Assembly: GCA_000336895.1 (NCBI GenBank)
Contig: AOLX01000014.1
Span: 1 to 64,000 of the forward strand
From: Haloarcula argentinensis DSM 12282
Lineage (GTDB): Archaea > Halobacteriota > Halobacteria > Halobacteriales > Haloarculaceae
Reading direction: 5' to 3'
DNA length: 64,000 nucleotides
In this document: positions 36,510 to 45,438 of the stretch, one piece after another
How the letters are laid out: the number at the start of each line of letters is the position of its first letter
How positions within the stretch are numbered: the first letter of the stretch is position 1
Made by a program: the position numbers and the translations under genes
The notes under the pieces: model-generated
What the model was told of the DNA's origin: nothing
Database searches by the model: none
What the model saw: only the letters and a program-made list of their open reading frames with translations

Positions 36510-37952
36510 CTACGGTTCTGCTTCTCGCTGCCACAGAACGCTCGGTATCTCGTCTAGCAGGTCCGTCGCGACCAATCCGTAGCCGCGGTCGTCGACGACA
36601 CGGTCACCGACGCTGCCAACAGTGTAGGCGGCGATGGCGGCCGCATCGAGTGGGGCCTGCACAGAGGCGAGTGCGCCCGTCACGCCCGCAAGCACGTCGC
36701 CGGTTCCGCCGACCGTCATTCCCGGATTGCCCGTCCGGCCGACGCGGGTCTGCTCGCCATCAGAGACGATGTCGTACGGGCCCTTGACCAGCAGCGTCTG
36801 TCCGATCTCCGAGGCGAAGGACTCCACGAGGTCCGCCCGTTCCCGCCAGTCTTCGGCGGTCTCACCGCCCATACCGAGAAGTTCGCCCTGGTGGGGCGTA
36901 CAGACGAGTTCCGCGTCCGTTTCGATGTCCGGAACCACAGATAGAGCGTCGGCGTCGACGACGGCCGTTCCCTCAAATCCGGACAGCAGGTCCGCGACCG
37001 CTTCCAGCGTCGCGTCGGCGTTCCCGAGCCCGGGCCCGACGATCAGCGTATCGTGGTCCGCCGCCAGCTCGGCGAGGCGGTCGACGTGCGGCGGCGCGAG
37101 GTTTTCCCCGTCGAAGGGTCTGAGGATGAGGTTCTCGCTGTAGGACTGGATCTCACGAGCGACGACAGCGGGGCAGGCGACTCGAACGAGGTCGGCCCCG
37201 CCTCTGAGTGCAGCCTGTGCGGAAAGCGCCGGCGCACCGGTGTACGGACCGCCGCCGACGACCAGCACTTCGCCGTTGTCGCCCTTGTGGCTCGCGGGGT
37301 CACGTTCGAGCCGGGTGAGGTCGCCCCGATCGATGAACAACTCCGCTGCGCCGGGGATGCCGATGTCCGCGACTGTGACTGGTACGTCGAGGTCCGGCAG
37401 GCCGGGCTTGGTATCGTGAAACGTGACGACGTGGTCGGCGTCGACAGCGTTGTCGGCCAGCCGTCCCGTTTCGGCGTCGAGGCCGGACGGGACATCCACA
37501 GAGAGGACGGTCGCGCCGCTCTCGTTCATCGCTTGAGCGGCTGTTGCCGCTGGTTCCCGGAGGTCGCCGGCGATACCCGTGCCAAGCATCGCGTCGATGA
37601 CGACATCAGGGGTCCCGAGGTCCAGTACCGAGGAGTCCCTGACTGTCTCTGTCGGATACTCGGCGTGCTGGAGAGCATCCCAATTCTCCCTGGCGATTGT
37701 CGTCGAAATAGCACCCGGACGGCCCAACAGGAGGACGCGGAGGTCGTAGTCGTCGAGGAAGCGGGCGGCGACGAGCGCGTCCCCGCCGTTGTTTCCCCGT
37801 CCGGCGACGATAGTGACCTGGTCGCCGGGGTCAGCGATGGTACGGACCGCCTGTGCGACGGCGTGTCCGGACGACTCCATCAACTGCTTGCGCGCGACGC
37901 CGAGCGCGGCGGCGTTCTCATCGACAACACCCATTTCGGAGCCGGTGAGCAT
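36510..37952 (-). CDS. nnr: Bifunctional NAD(P)H-hydrate epimerase/dehydratase (Nnr)
   Basis: A 480-residue fusion. Residues about 1-210 are the YjeF N-terminal epimerase (GRGNNGGDALVAARFL). Residues about 220-480 are the ribokinase-like dehydratase (VLVVGGGPYTGAPALSA, GNPGMTVGGTGDVLAG with the catalytic Asp). It repairs hydrated NADH and NADPH. ATG at 37952 fits the conserved start MLTGSEMGVVD; longer upstream frames are not conserved-looking. It precedes acylphosphatase and the glycosylase on the same strand. Confidence 0.93.
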   Translation of the reverse strand: MLTGSEMGVVDENAAALGVARKQLMESSGHAVAQAVRTIADPGDQVTIVAGRGNNGGDALVAARFLDDYDLRVLLLGRPGAISTTIARENWDALQHAEYPTETVRDSSVLDLGTPDVVIDAMLGTGIAGDLREPAATAAQAMNESGATVLSVDVPSGLDAETGRLADNAVDADHVVTFHDTKPGLPDLDVPVTVADIGIPGAAELFIDRGDLTRLERDPASHKGDNGEVLVVGGGPYTGAPALSAQAALRGGADLVRVACPAVVAREIQSYSENLILRPFDGENLAPPHVDRLAELAADHDTLIVGPGLGNADATLEAVADLLSGFEGTAVVDADALSVVPDIETDAELVCTPHQGELLGMGGETAEDWRERADLVESFASEIGQTLLVKGPYDIVSDGEQTRVGRTGNPGMTVGGTGDVLAGVTGALASVQAPLDAAAIAAYTVGSVGDRVVDDRGYGLVATDLLDEIPSVLWQREAEP

Positions 37953-37998
37953 AGCCGCGGGTTCGCTCGCCAGTGAAGTAACTCTACGGGACGGCGGC

Positions 37999-38274
37999 CT
38001 ACCAGCGGACCTCGAACCCGTCGACGCCCTCCGGGTCCTCGTACTCGACTTCGACATCGGTCACGTTCGCACGTTCGCTCCCCTCGTGGCAGAACTCGAT
38101 CATCGCTTCCACGTCGGCTTCGGGGCCTTCGAACACCGCCTCGACGCGCCCGTCGTCGAGATTGCGGACCCACCCGTTGACACCCTGGTCCTGTGCGCGT
38201 TCCCGCGTAGTCGCTCTGTAATAGACACCCTGAACGCGACCGGAGACGAACACATGTGCTCGCGTGCGAGCCAT
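37999..38274 (-). CDS. acyP: Acylphosphatase
   Basis: A 91-residue alpha/beta sandwich enzyme. The signature VSGRVQGVYYRATTRERA holds the phosphate-binding loop and the catalytic Arg, and GWVRNLDDGRVEAVFEG holds the catalytic Asn. It hydrolyses carboxyl-phosphate bonds such as acetyl phosphate. ATG at 38274 gives the normal family length. It lies 46 bases upstream of nnr and may share its message. Confidence 0.95.
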   Translation of the reverse strand: MARTRAHVFVSGRVQGVYYRATTRERAQDQGVNGWVRNLDDGRVEAVFEGPEADVEAMIEFCHEGSERANVTDVEVEYEDPEGVDGFEVRW

Positions 38275-38327
38275 AGCCGAGGGTTTGCCGGCGGACTCCG
38301 TTATATTGTCGCCTTCCGCCACACGTG

Positions 38328-39236
38328 TCAGTCCTCGTTGCTGCCCGTTCTGAGGTAGTGGAACAGATACGTCTGCGTGTAGCCGGCGTACTCACCACCC
38401 AGTGCGCCCCGGATGGCCCGCGATGTGTCGGCGTAGTTCCCCCGCTCACATTCCGGATAATACTCCTCGATAGTCGTTCGAATCCAGGTGTCTAGCGGGA
38501 CCGCTTCGAGGTAGTCAAGCGAGAACAGCAACACGCAGTCCGCGACCTTGTCGCCGACGCCGACAAAGCGGGTGAGCGATTCTCTGGCGTCCTCGTAGTC
38601 GAGGCCGACGGCTTCCTCTGGGTCAGCCTCGCCGTTTGCGACCATCTCCGCAGTGCGCTGGACGTACGGTGCGCGATAGCCCAGTCCGAGGTCCCGGAGC
38701 CGTTCTTCTGTTGTCTCTGCCAGCGCGGACGGCGTCGGATAGGCGTTGTACGTCCGCTCGTCGAACTCGACCGTTTCGCCGAACGCGTCACGGAGCGCCT
38801 GTTGCATACTGTGAATCCGAGCTACGCGCATCTGGGCCGAGCAGATGAACGAGATGAGAGAGCCAAACGGTGGGTCCTGAACCAGTCGCATCCCCCAGAA
38901 CGTATCGTAGGCCGACTGGACCACGTCGTCGTCCGGTGCCGTCGCCCGAATCGCGGCGAGGTCGTCGTCAAGTCGAAGGAGCCGTCTGAGTATCGCCTCG
39001 GCGTCGACTGTCGATTCCCATTCGAGTAGCCCATCTCGCTGCCGGACACGGACGACCGCTGGTGACCCGTCGCGGCGAACTGTCGTCCAGTACCACGCGT
39101 CGCCGCCGGTTGCCCCCTCGCGCTGGTACATTTCGCCGTCGTCCCGGTTCCACAGGTATGACTGCCCGCTCTCGACAGTTGCCTGCAAATCGATACCGCC
39201 GGCCAGCGACTCCACATCAATGACACCCTGTTCCAT
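38328..39236 (-). CDS. ogg: OGG1/AlkA-type DNA glycosylase
   Basis: A 302-residue base-excision enzyme. The N-terminal part is the OGG_N/AlkA-like sheet (SGQSYLWNRDDGE). The C-terminal HhH-GPD domain contains GVGDKVADC, with the catalytic Lys, and PLDTWI, with the catalytic Asp, the same arrangement as human OGG1 (GVGTKVADC ... PVDVH). It removes oxidised guanine and nicks the strand. ATG at 39236 is chosen because upstream frame sequence does not resemble the family. Confidence 0.92.
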   Translation of the reverse strand: MEQGVIDVESLAGGIDLQATVESGQSYLWNRDDGEMYQREGATGGDAWYWTTVRRDGSPAVVRVRQRDGLLEWESTVDAEAILRRLLRLDDDLAAIRATAPDDDVVQSAYDTFWGMRLVQDPPFGSLISFICSAQMRVARIHSMQQALRDAFGETVEFDERTYNAYPTPSALAETTEERLRDLGLGYRAPYVQRTAEMVANGEADPEEAVGLDYEDARESLTRFVGVGDKVADCVLLFSLDYLEAVPLDTWIRTTIEEYYPECERGNYADTSRAIRGALGGEYAGYTQTYLFHYLRTGSNED

Positions 39237-39475
39237 TGTTCGAGTATACGGGCTCGGAGGTAATGGCGTTACGAGTTCCGCTTGCGCTGGTCTGATACCA
39301 ACTAGCAACCTAGCAGCCGCAGCTGTCTCACCTATCACTGTGTTTCGTCGTCGTGATGTTTTGCGGTCTACCACTCGGTCGGGTTCTCCGTCTCTCTGCA
39401 CCCCGATATACGGGAAGTACGAGAAGTACTGTTTCAGGGCTAACCTTCATTATATTGGGAAACAAACATACTACC

Positions 39476-39949
39476 ATGAATTGCCGAGTTGTTGTCGAGG
39501 CCGCAGTCCCAGTGTACGACGTGGCATCTGCGGATGAGGCAGTTCGCATCGCCATCTCGAAGACGGGCGAGATGCTGAATCCCGACCTCAACTACGTCGA
39601 AATCAACATGGGAGACCGGCACTGTCCGCACTGCGGTGAGACACTGGAACCTGCGTTTCTCGCAGCCGACGAAAGCCTCGTCGCACTCGAACTGGAGATG
39701 ACCGTCTTCAACGTCGAACGGGACGAACACGCCGCCCGGATCGCCCGCAAGGAGATCGGGCAACGGCTCGAGAACATCCCGCTCGACGTGCTCGAAATCG
39801 AAGAGATTCCGGAGGAGTCAGACGAGACGGCAGAAGACGAGTCCTCGTCCGCAGAGTCGGCAACCGAGGCCGACGACCTGCCACCGGACCAGTCAGAGGA
39901 CGAATCGGACGACGTGTTACCCGAGTTCGAGGAATTAATCGACGAGTAA
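39476..39949 (+). CDS. UPF0212 (DUF555) zinc-ribbon-like protein
   Basis: A 157-residue protein starting MNCRVVVEAAVPVYDV, the hallmark of archaeal UPF0212 proteins, with a CPHC pair near residue 45 and the conserved helix ERDEHAARIARKEIGQRLEN. The last 50 residues are an acidic tail. The family is archaea-specific; function is unknown, and one metal-binding CxxC is visible. A TATA-like TTATATT is about 25 bases before the ATG. Confidence 0.88.
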   Translation: MNCRVVVEAAVPVYDVASADEAVRIAISKTGEMLNPDLNYVEINMGDRHCPHCGETLEPAFLAADESLVALELEMTVFNVERDEHAARIARKEIGQRLENIPLDVLEIEEIPEESDETAEDESSSAESATEADDLPPDQSEDESDDVLPEFEELIDE

Positions 39950-40087
39950 GCACGGCCACCGAGTGGCAGGGAAATCTCTGTGCTGCACTCTCGACGTATT
40001 GCAGCTCTGACATACGTCTGACAGCGGTTATACGGTCACTAATCGCAGTGCTGGTCGGGAGAACTGCGTAGAAACTACGGAGAACCG

Positions 40088-40324
40088 TTAGTCCGCGGCG
40101 GCAGAAACAGGCTCTTTGGTTTCGTCAGCCATTTCGGAGGCAATACCGTCAGCAATCGCAAAGACAGCGGCCTTGTGGTCTGTTTTCGACTTGTGAATCG
40201 ATGTCGGCTTGACGCCCAGTTCCTCGTATTCGTCGTGGTCCACTTCTGTCCCGGATTCGGCTTCGTAGTGGTTCTGTACCTGTGCAAGCAGGCCGTGAAG
40301 GTGGATGAGCTCCTGCTTTTTCAT
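40088..40324 (-). CDS. UPF0058 family protein
   Basis: A 78-residue helical protein beginning KKQELIHLHGLLAQVQNHYE, with a following ELGVKPTSIHKSKTDHKAAV segment that is diagnostic of UPF0058. Function is unknown; related sequences are near universal in haloarchaea, often in several copies. ATG at 40324 is two codons inside a slightly longer frame. Confidence 0.88.
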   Translation of the reverse strand: MKKQELIHLHGLLAQVQNHYEAESGTEVDHDEYEELGVKPTSIHKSKTDHKAAVFAIADGIASEMADETKEPVSAAAD

Positions 40325-40609
40325 AGTCAACCCAAGGTAACAACTCGAAGGTTATAGTACTACTCTGATGAAGGTTAACACACGTCTCTGCTAATAATAC
40401 GTAATAGTTTATGCATAATTCTTGTCGTGGAGTATATTCTGGAGATTTTACACTAAATTTTACCATTTCTCAAAAGACAGTGCTGTATGCTAGCAAAGCA
40501 AGCGTACTCACCGGCGGAGCGCGCTATGGCGAACACTGTCACCTCAAACGTATTGCGGGTATCTACTGCTGGCACCCAGAATTATGGGCTGTCTACGTCT
40601 CCTATCAGT
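40325..40609. promoter_or_regulatory. AT-rich divergent intergenic region before the dioxygenase gene
   Basis: This 285-base region is distinctly AT-rich, with TATA-like elements (GTTTATGCATAATT, 40408-40421; AATTATGG, 40580-40587). The second is 23-30 bases before the ATG at 40610, which supports that start and a leaderless message. A short palindromic ATTACGTATTA-type element (TAATACGTAAT, 40395-40405) lies upstream. The composition break and layered sites suggest regulated expression of the dioxygenase/esterase pair. Confidence 0.45.
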
Positions 40610-41443
40610 ATGGACAAAGCGACTCTTCCCCCGGAAACCGAGATCGGTCGGGTGGCCCTGACTGTTGCTGATCTATCATCGACTGTCGATTTCTACCGTG
40701 ATGTTGTCGGTCTCCATGTCTTGGACGCAGACGACGATCGGACGATACTCGGTGCGGGTGGACAGGAACTGTTAGTTCTGAATCATCGTCCAGACGCACC
40801 AGCGAGAGAGGCTTCATCGACCGGGCTGTATCACATTGCGTTTCGCGTTCCATCACGAGCGGCGCTGGGTGACGCACTCCGGCGTATCGACTCGGAGTGG
40901 ACACTCGACGGCGCATCGGACCACGGTGTCAGCGAGGCGCTGTATCTGTCGGACCCGGCCGGGAACGGCGTCGAGATCTATCGGGACTTTCCGCGGGCAT
41001 CGTGGAGTGAGACACCGTCGGGGCACGTCAAAATGGTAACTGAACCCCTCGACACGCAGTCAGTCGCGGCTGCTGCGACCGGCGAACAGTCGATGCCCGC
41101 CGACTCCGACATCGGACACGTACACCTAGAAGTCTCGTCAGTGGAGACAGCCCGGTCGTTCTACGCCAACGCACTCGGACTGCGCGTCAGGGCCACGTAC
41201 GACGGCGCGGTGTTCCTGGCGGCCGGTGACTACCACCACCACATCGGTGCCAACGTCTGGCAGCGGCGGTCCGGGCCCCAAACCGGGCAGGGACTGGCGT
41301 GGTTTGAGATTCGACTCCCCGACGAAGCGACTCTTGAGTCGGCAGAGAAGCGCCTCCGTCAGTCCGACTATGCTGTCGCGGAAACCGATGCCGGTCTCAC
41401 AGTGCACGACGGCGACGACATCGAACTCCGCCTGCGAACCTGA
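40610..41443 (+). CDS. Two-domain VOC ring-cleaving dioxygenase (MhqO/CatE-like)
   Basis: A 277-residue protein of two glyoxalase/VOC modules. The second module shows the His-His-Glu metal triad (IGHVHLEV, AGDYHHHIGANVW, DDIELRL). The first keeps the fold, but its first metal His appears replaced (IGRVALTV). This layout fits extradiol catechol/hydroquinone dioxygenases such as B. subtilis CatE and MhqO. The ATG at 40610 is chosen over 40487 because of TATA spacing and family length. The esterase-like gene that follows strengthens a quinone-detoxification role. Confidence 0.82.
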   Translation: MDKATLPPETEIGRVALTVADLSSTVDFYRDVVGLHVLDADDDRTILGAGGQELLVLNHRPDAPAREASSTGLYHIAFRVPSRAALGDALRRIDSEWTLDGASDHGVSEALYLSDPAGNGVEIYRDFPRASWSETPSGHVKMVTEPLDTQSVAAAATGEQSMPADSDIGHVHLEVSSVETARSFYANALGLRVRATYDGAVFLAAGDYHHHIGANVWQRRSGPQTGQGLAWFEIRLPDEATLESAEKRLRQSDYAVAETDAGLTVHDGDDIELRLRT

Positions 41444-41609
41444 ATACGGGATATTTCGACCGATTGACCGAAGTGCCAACTCAAGTGTCTTCGCACCTTA
41501 TCTGGAGTATGCACACGACACGGTGGCTGACTACGGTGGCCGGGCGAACTGTAGGAGAAACCGACTGCACGGGCGTGACAGGACGAAGCCAACGACCGGA
41601 AGGAGAGCG

Positions 41610-42248
41610 ATGAGCGGCCCCCATCAGGGCCAGCAGCTCGTGACCGCGGGAACTGCGCTGTCGGAGGCGAGCGCAGCGGCAGTGCTGGTTCACGGCCGGG
41701 GTGCGACGGCTCGAAGCATCGTCCAGATGGGGGCGGAGTTCCAGCAGGACGGACTGGCCCTCCTTGCGCCGCAGGCCGCGCGGAACACCTGGTATCCCAA
41801 CTCGTTCCTCTCGCCAGTCGAGCAGAACGAGCCCGGGCGGACATCGGGACTGCAGGCTATCGAGGATGCTGTCACAGAGGCTGAGGAAGCCGGGATACCG
41901 ACTGATCACGTGCTCGTGCTGGGTTTCTCGCAGGGGGCCTGTCTCGCAAGCGAATTCGTTGCTCGCAACCCACAGCGGTACGGTGGCCTCGTCGCCCTCA
42001 GTGGCGGTCTCATCGGCGAGACCATCGATGAAAGTGAGTACGAGGGCGACATCGAGGAGACACCGGTGTTTCTGGGCTGTAGCAATGTTGACCCACACAT
42101 CCCCGAAGAACGCATGCACGTCACAGCCTCGGTCTTCGAGCAGCTGAACGGGGATGTCGAGGAGCGCATCTACGAGGGGATGGGCCACGGCGTCAACGAG
42201 GACGAACTGGCGTACGTCTCGTCGCTGGTCGCTACCCTCGCCGATTAG
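41610..42248 (+). CDS. Alpha/beta hydrolase, phospholipase/carboxylesterase type (MhqD-like)
   Basis: A 212-residue serine hydrolase. The nucleophile elbow is GFSQGACLA, the Asp follows in GCSNVDPHIP, and the His is in GMGHGVNEDEL, so the catalytic triad is complete. HGRGATARSIVQM supplies the oxyanion hole. The family includes YodD/MhqD, which is encoded next to the MhqO dioxygenase in Bacillus; the same pairing here argues for joint detoxification of quinones or catechols. It lies 166 bases after the dioxygenase gene. Confidence 0.85.
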   Translation: MSGPHQGQQLVTAGTALSEASAAAVLVHGRGATARSIVQMGAEFQQDGLALLAPQAARNTWYPNSFLSPVEQNEPGRTSGLQAIEDAVTEAEEAGIPTDHVLVLGFSQGACLASEFVARNPQRYGGLVALSGGLIGETIDESEYEGDIEETPVFLGCSNVDPHIPEERMHVTASVFEQLNGDVEERIYEGMGHGVNEDELAYVSSLVATLAD

Positions 42249-42355
42249 GCGGTCCGACCGCTGTCCCGTTCACCGAAACCCCTCGCTGAGCGGCCGAACA
42301 GGGAGTTACCGGCACCTCACCGCGAGGTTTAGTGGTTGGGAAACTCACACATAGC

Positions 42356-43471
42356 ATGAGGATTTCCCGCCGACGGTTTCTCGCTACAGTTGGGGCCGGT
42401 GTGACGCTCGGCGGCGCAGGCTGTGTTGGGGATGACGGTGCTACTGCTGGAGCTGGCTCGGAACCCGACTCCAGTACTGGAACCAGCGCGGCGTCGACGG
42501 CAACCGACCAGAACGACAGACCAGAACCGCCCACAGCTGCTAGCCGCCTGCATCTGGATTACGGGACTGGGACACTCGAAGAGAATATCGTCAGCGGCGG
42601 CGTTCCAAAAGATGGGATTCCGGCCATCGACGACCCAACGTTTGCGGATACGCCCCCGGACGGATTAGCTCCGGACGACCCGGTGTTCGGCGTAGTCCGG
42701 GACGGGGAGGTGAAAGCCTATCCCCAGTACATACTCGTCCATCACGAGATCGTGAACGACACCATCGCCGGCGACGCCGTCGCTGTGACGTACTGTCCGC
42801 TGACGGGCACCGCCCAGGGGTTCGAGCGTGGCCCGGTGGAGTTTGGCGTCTCCGGGCGGCTGGTAAACTCGAATCTGACGATGTACGACCGGGGCACCGA
42901 TAGCTGGTGGCCACAGATGCTCGCGACGGGAATTAAAGGCCCACTAACTGGCGAGTCGCTGCGTGAGTTCCGGGTCATCTGGACAACGTGGAGCCACTGG
43001 TCCGGCGTCTATCCGGAGACGCGCATCCTCACCGAAGACACGGGGTTCTCGCGGCGCTATGGCGTTGACCCGTACGGCCAGTACAACGAGAAACGCGGCT
43101 ACTATTCGAGTACGCGAACGCTGTTTGAGCCCTTGCAGAGCGACAGTCGTGCTCACCCAAAAGCCGTAGTCATCGGAACGCGGACGGAAACAGGGGCGCT
43201 CGCATTCGATAAGGAAACACTGCTGAGTCAGGGTGTGTTGACCGGCCGTATCGACGACACGCCGTACGTCGCTATCGCTGATACTGACCTCGCAAGCGGG
43301 TACGTGTACGCGAACCCAGAATCGATGTCAGTTGCAGCGTCGGACGACGGCTACATGATCGACGGGACGGCATATGATGCCGACTCGCTCCCGCTGGACC
43401 GCACGCTGTCCTTCGACGCGATGTGGTTCGCCTGGGCCGGCTTCTATCCGGGGAGCGGGTATGTCAACTGA
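42356..43471 (+). CDS. DUF3179 family exported lipoprotein
   Basis: A 371-residue protein with a Tat lipoprotein signal (SRRRFLATVGAGVTLGGAGC, Cys23). A disordered Ser/Thr-rich spacer follows, then the DUF3179 domain with HHEIVNDTIAGDAVAVTYCP, typical of the family, and SFDAMWFAWAGFYPG at the end. DUF3179 proteins are often beside redox or thioredoxin-like membrane proteins, but their biochemistry is unknown. The stop overlaps the next gene by 11 bases, so the pair is probably one functional unit on the outer face. Confidence 0.85.
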   Translation: MRISRRRFLATVGAGVTLGGAGCVGDDGATAGAGSEPDSSTGTSAASTATDQNDRPEPPTAASRLHLDYGTGTLEENIVSGGVPKDGIPAIDDPTFADTPPDGLAPDDPVFGVVRDGEVKAYPQYILVHHEIVNDTIAGDAVAVTYCPLTGTAQGFERGPVEFGVSGRLVNSNLTMYDRGTDSWWPQMLATGIKGPLTGESLREFRVIWTTWSHWSGVYPETRILTEDTGFSRRYGVDPYGQYNEKRGYYSSTRTLFEPLQSDSRAHPKAVVIGTRTETGALAFDKETLLSQGVLTGRIDDTPYVAIADTDLASGYVYANPESMSVAASDDGYMIDGTAYDADSLPLDRTLSFDAMWFAWAGFYPGSGYVN

Positions 43472-44075
43472 CGGCTCGACCGACAAGACAGGTGCGGCTG
43501 CCAGCATCCAACGCTTGTTTCGGAACACCGGGGTTGCGGTCAGCGGAGCGCTCAGCCGCCGTGACGGACGGGTGGTTCTGGGTGTGTTCGGACTGGCGTA
43601 CTTCCTCCTGTATGTCGCTGGGCTCAGACACCTCGGCTTCGGCCCATCCGGCTACGAGGTTTCTGTCGTCAGTAACCCGCTCACCCGTGCGTTCCGACAG
43701 GTCGGTCCGTTCCAGTGGGAACCAGTTGCATTAGTGGTCGTCGGCCCGGTCGAACTGCTCGTCGCGCCGCTGAATATGCTTCTCGGGGCCATTCTGGCAG
43801 CGCTGGTCGGAGTTAACCTCGCTGTCTCCGTCGTCGCGTGGCGCGGCCCAGCGGCCTGCCGTCTTGGCCCGGGTGTAGGGGCCGTGTCGGGACTACCGGG
43901 ACTGCTCTCCGGGTTCGCCTGCTGTGGGCCGACTATCCTGCTCGTTGTCGGCGTGCAGGCAAGCGCTGGGCTTCTCTCGCTGTTCCAGTGGCTCCTTCCC
44001 CTCACTGTCGTGGCACTGCTCGGAACCCTTCTCTGGGTCGGGAGCCGAGTCGAAACAGTGCGACAGGGTCCGTAG
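43461..44075 (+). CDS. Multi-pass membrane protein with CCGP motif
   Basis: A 204-residue protein with about five membrane segments from residue 38. The segment LSGFACCGPTILLVVGVQA carries adjacent cysteines in front of Gly-Pro, inside or near a helix; similar CC/CP pairs handle metals or thiols in mercury and copper transport proteins. It overlaps the DUF3179 gene, suggesting a membrane partner for that lipoprotein. No family name is recognised. Confidence 0.75.
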   Translation: MSTDGSTDKTGAAASIQRLFRNTGVAVSGALSRRDGRVVLGVFGLAYFLLYVAGLRHLGFGPSGYEVSVVSNPLTRAFRQVGPFQWEPVALVVVGPVELLVAPLNMLLGAILAALVGVNLAVSVVAWRGPAACRLGPGVGAVSGLPGLLSGFACCGPTILLVVGVQASAGLLSLFQWLLPLTVVALLGTLLWVGSRVETVRQGP

Positions 44076-44143
44076 ATAGCACCTACTACTGTGGGGACAG
44101 ATAGTAGCGACAGGATCCTGGGCCGGCCCGTGGTTAGAACTTT

Positions 44144-44173
44144 TTTCCCTCGATTTGAGGGAAACATATAATT
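44144..44173 (+). promoter_or_regulatory. Promoter and putative operator of the vWA-kinase-phosphatase cluster
   Basis: TTTCCCTC (44144-44151) and GAGGGAAA (44157-44164) form a perfect 8-bp inverted repeat with a 5-base spacer. A TATA box (ATATAATT, 44166-44173) begins two bases after it, and the ATG is 24 bases further, so the message is leaderless. The repeat covers the BRE position, where a bound repressor would block TFB. The T6 run before the repeat (44141-44146) could also end transcription of the upstream operon. Confidence 0.65.
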
Positions 44174-44197
44174 ACTCCGTACGACCCATCTACCAGT

Positions 44198-45382
44198 ATG
44201 ACCGCTACTGTCGTGAGCGAGGTCAACCGACCCTACGTGCCGACGGGCGGGGCGAAACTGACCGCTGAAATCGAAGTCGAGCCCGGACGGTTGGAGGAAC
44301 CACCCACGCGACAGATTGCCATCTGTATCGACGCCAGTGGATCGATGGCCGGCGACGACATTGAGCAGGCACGCGCCGGCGCTGAGTGGGTGTTCGGGCT
44401 TCTCGACGAGGAGGATTACATCTCGATCATCGCCTTCGACAACGAGGTCACGACGGTGCTTTCGCCGACGCGGTGGGGAACGATTTCGCGCGAAACGGCA
44501 GTGGACGCGGTCGCTGACATCTCTGCAGGCGGGGGCACTGATATGTACAGCGGCCTGCTGGAAGCGAAGGCGTCTCTGCAGGATCTACCGACCGACGATA
44601 ACACGGCCCGGCGAGTCTTGCTTCTCTCCGACGGGAAGGACAACTCCCACGATCCGGAAGCGTTCGGGACGTTAGCACGCGAAATCGACACTGAGGGTAT
44701 CAGAATCAAGGCGGCCGGCATCGGGAGCGACTACCGCGAGGAGACGATTCGGACGCTCGGGACCGTTGCCCGCGGCGAATGGACACATCTGGACGCCGCC
44801 GGTGATATCGAGTCGTTCTTCGGTGACGCAGTCGAGGAGGCCGGGACCGTTGTCGCTCCTGACGCCCGTCTCGAACTTGACATGGCTGACGGTGTCGAGG
44901 TGAGCGAGGTGTACCGCTCGCTTCCACAGACCCAGTCCGTGAACCCCGACTGGGAGAACAACACGGCCGTCGTGCCGCTGCCCGACCTGCTTGAGCGGGA
45001 GACTCAGCGAGTGGTGCTGAAGATCCACGCCCCGGGCAATGACCCGCAAGACGCCGTGTCATTGGCGGATGTCACGCTACACGCCGGCGGCGAAACGACC
45101 CAGGAGTCGATCACCGTCGACTACACCGACGACGAGGCGAAACTGGCCGAACACAACGAACAGGTCGACGTGGACCACCGACAGACCGTTATCAAGACGG
45201 AACTCGGCAAGGGCAACGTCGCCGAAGCCCAGACGCAACTGGAGCGGATGACGCGCATCCACGGCGAGGAGACCGAGGCCGTCCAGACAGCCGAACGGGA
45301 GACGCGCATCGTGATGGAAGGCGGACGCAAGGAGCAGAACAAGGCGACGAAAATCGTCACCGACGAGGGTATCCAGAAGTGA
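44198..45382 (+). CDS. vWA-domain protein, first gene of a phospho-signalling cluster
   Basis: A 394-residue soluble protein. The vWA domain (about residues 36-210) has a complete MIDAS: DASGS (45-49), Thr114 in GGGTDMYSG and Asp145 in LLLSDGKDN. A beta-rich middle part and a C-terminal helical region (about 320-394, with many Gln and Glu) follow. There is no signal or membrane helix, unlike the bacterial surface-type vWA proteins. It heads a co-directional run of kinase, phosphatase and zinc-ribbon/FHA genes, as TerY-type vWA proteins do in bacterial TerY-P triads. Confidence 0.88.
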   Translation: MTATVVSEVNRPYVPTGGAKLTAEIEVEPGRLEEPPTRQIAICIDASGSMAGDDIEQARAGAEWVFGLLDEEDYISIIAFDNEVTTVLSPTRWGTISRETAVDAVADISAGGGTDMYSGLLEAKASLQDLPTDDNTARRVLLLSDGKDNSHDPEAFGTLAREIDTEGIRIKAAGIGSDYREETIRTLGTVARGEWTHLDAAGDIESFFGDAVEEAGTVVAPDARLELDMADGVEVSEVYRSLPQTQSVNPDWENNTAVVPLPDLLERETQRVVLKIHAPGNDPQDAVSLADVTLHAGGETTQESITVDYTDDEAKLAEHNEQVDVDHRQTVIKTELGKGNVAEAQTQLERMTRIHGEETEAVQTAERETRIVMEGGRKEQNKATKIVTDEGIQK

Positions 45383-45438
45383 TCGTCCCGATCTGTGGTG
45401 TCAGCAGGGCCGCTACTGGCCGGAGAAACGGGTGATTC

